A DNA stretch of 5,572 bases from assembly GCA_946407055.1 (NCBI GenBank), contig CAMJMP010000068.1, forward strand, positions 1-5,572. The letters run 5' to 3'. The translations under genes were made by a program, and so were the position numbers. Shown here piece after piece: positions 4,811-5,572 of this stretch; the stretch's first letter is position 1; each line of letters starts with the position of its first letter. Source of the DNA: an uncultured Mycoplasmatota bacterium (GTDB lineage: Bacteria > Bacillota_I > Bacilli_A > RF39 > UBA660). The notes below the pieces were generated by a model. It had not been told where the DNA came from. It ran no database searches and saw nothing but the letters and a program-made list of their open reading frames with translations.

Positions 4811-5572
4811 AAGTTCATAAAAATTACATTTTCTACATAAAGGATGTACTTTTTTATTATTTAAAAAGCCTTCCTTTAACTCCTTGAATAAAGCGCTATT
4901 TATTATACCATCTATATCAGTTTTGTAAATATTTCCTAAGTTAATAACTCCCTCACTATCCAAGCAACATGGCACTACTGTCCCATCTACTAAAATTCCA
5001 ATATGACTTCTACAACCCATACAGCTACCTTCTTCACAATAGTAATCATTATCCATAGAAGGCCATATAAACTCTTCTTCTACATCAAAATAGACATTAT
5101 CACTTAATTTAATATGTTCACTATCACCTATTACTACATGATACTTATTCTCCAACCTATTGATAATATCACTCTTATCCACACTATCTATCCATAATCT
5201 ATAAGATATATAAGTATCATTCTTAACTAAACTATCTACAGCATCAAATACCTTATTTAAATAATCATCTATATCTATTAACTTCTTATCATAACTATGT
5301 AATGATATATTAACTTGTCTTATGTTCTTATTATCTTTAATCTTATCAATCATATAACCATTAGTAGTTATATTAATATGATATCTTTCACTAGCAATAT
5401 TAATTAATTCATTTATCTTCGGATGTAACAAAGGTTCACCCATTACATGAAAATAAAGATAATCAGTATAACCCTCTAATTTATCTAATAATTCTTTAAA
5501 CTTATCTTCACTAATAAAACTTTTAACTCTCTTATTCCCATGACAAAAAGAGCAATTCAAATTACAACTATT
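4802..5572 (-). CDS. Radical SAM/SPASM-domain protein, N terminus cut by right edge
   Basis: Radical SAM enzymes use a [4Fe-4S] cluster to cleave S-adenosylmethionine and make a radical for difficult chemistry; SPASM-type members often modify peptides or proteins. The frame is open to the window edge, and the visible 256 residues begin NSCNLNCSFCHG, which holds the cluster motif C-x3-C-x2-C (visible residues 3, 7, 10). The apparent TTG start at 5560 would cut this motif, so the real start lies beyond 5572. Next comes MGEPLLHP (44-51), the SAM-binding Gly-Glu motif, and a TIM-barrel-like region with INITTNG. A C-terminal cysteine-rich SPASM/twitch region follows: Cys at 179, 184, 187, 202, 203, 246 and 249, including DGTVVPCCLD and CRKC. 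The substrate cannot be told from sequence. It ends six bases before uvrA and is probably in the same operon. A stand-alone RNA or protein modification enzyme is as plausible as a peptide maturase. Confidence 0.92.
   Translation of the reverse strand, partial: NSCNLNCSFCHGNKRVKSFISEDKFKELLDKLEGYTDYLYFHVMGEPLLHPKINELINIASERYHINITTNGYMIDKIKDNKNIRQVNISLHSYDKKLIDIDDYLNKVFDAVDSLVKNDTYISYRLWIDSVDKSDIINRLENKYHVVIGDSEHIKLSDNVYFDVEEEFIWPSMDNDYYCEEGSCMGCRSHIGILVDGTVVPCCLDSEGVINLGNIYKTDIDGIINSALFKELKEGFLNNKKVHPLCRKCNFYELRR

Noticed and set aside
5558..5560. TTG as the start codon of the radical SAM gene
   Set aside because: Starting there would remove the first cysteine of the C-x3-C-x2-C cluster motif, which is in frame upstream; the gene continues beyond the window.

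Overview
The window is AT-rich, and every supportable gene reads on the minus strand. Strong AGGAGG-type ribosome binding sites, short gaps and low-GC hairpin terminators point to a low-GC Gram-positive bacterium (Bacillota or a Mollicutes-related gut lineage). The genes read well with the standard bacterial code: tryptophans in UvrA and the radical SAM protein are TGG, and a tandem TGA pair closes the radical SAM gene. I cannot place the organism more precisely.

In transcription order (right to left): a radical SAM/SPASM protein cut by the right edge (5572-4802); complete uvrA (4795-1991), the damage-recognition ATPase of nucleotide excision repair; a 123-residue cytoplasmic protein of unknown function (1980-1609); a 204-residue membrane-anchored protein with a charged, proline-rich linker (1555-941); a 170-residue membrane-anchored protein built from four cysteine-rich 30-residue repeats (880-368); and the start of lgt, prolipoprotein diacylglyceryl transferase, cut by the left edge (284-1).

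The first three genes look like one transcript. The uvrA ribosome binding site overlaps the radical SAM stop codon, and the site of the 123-residue gene overlaps the uvrA stop codon. After that, each of the next three genes follows a compact hairpin terminator. Those hairpins resemble one another (AAAGTAGT/ACTACTTT type). Two of the genes then have a likely extended -10 promoter squeezed directly behind the hairpin, and lgt has a good -35/-10 promoter with 17-bp spacing.

In several Bacillota (for example Staphylococcus aureus) uvrA is followed by hprK and lgt. Here three uncharacterised small genes lie between uvrA and lgt and hprK is absent, so this interval looks like an accessory insertion in a conserved neighbourhood. 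The most unusual object is the cysteine-repeat protein. A link between it and the nearby radical SAM/SPASM enzyme is possible but only a hypothesis.
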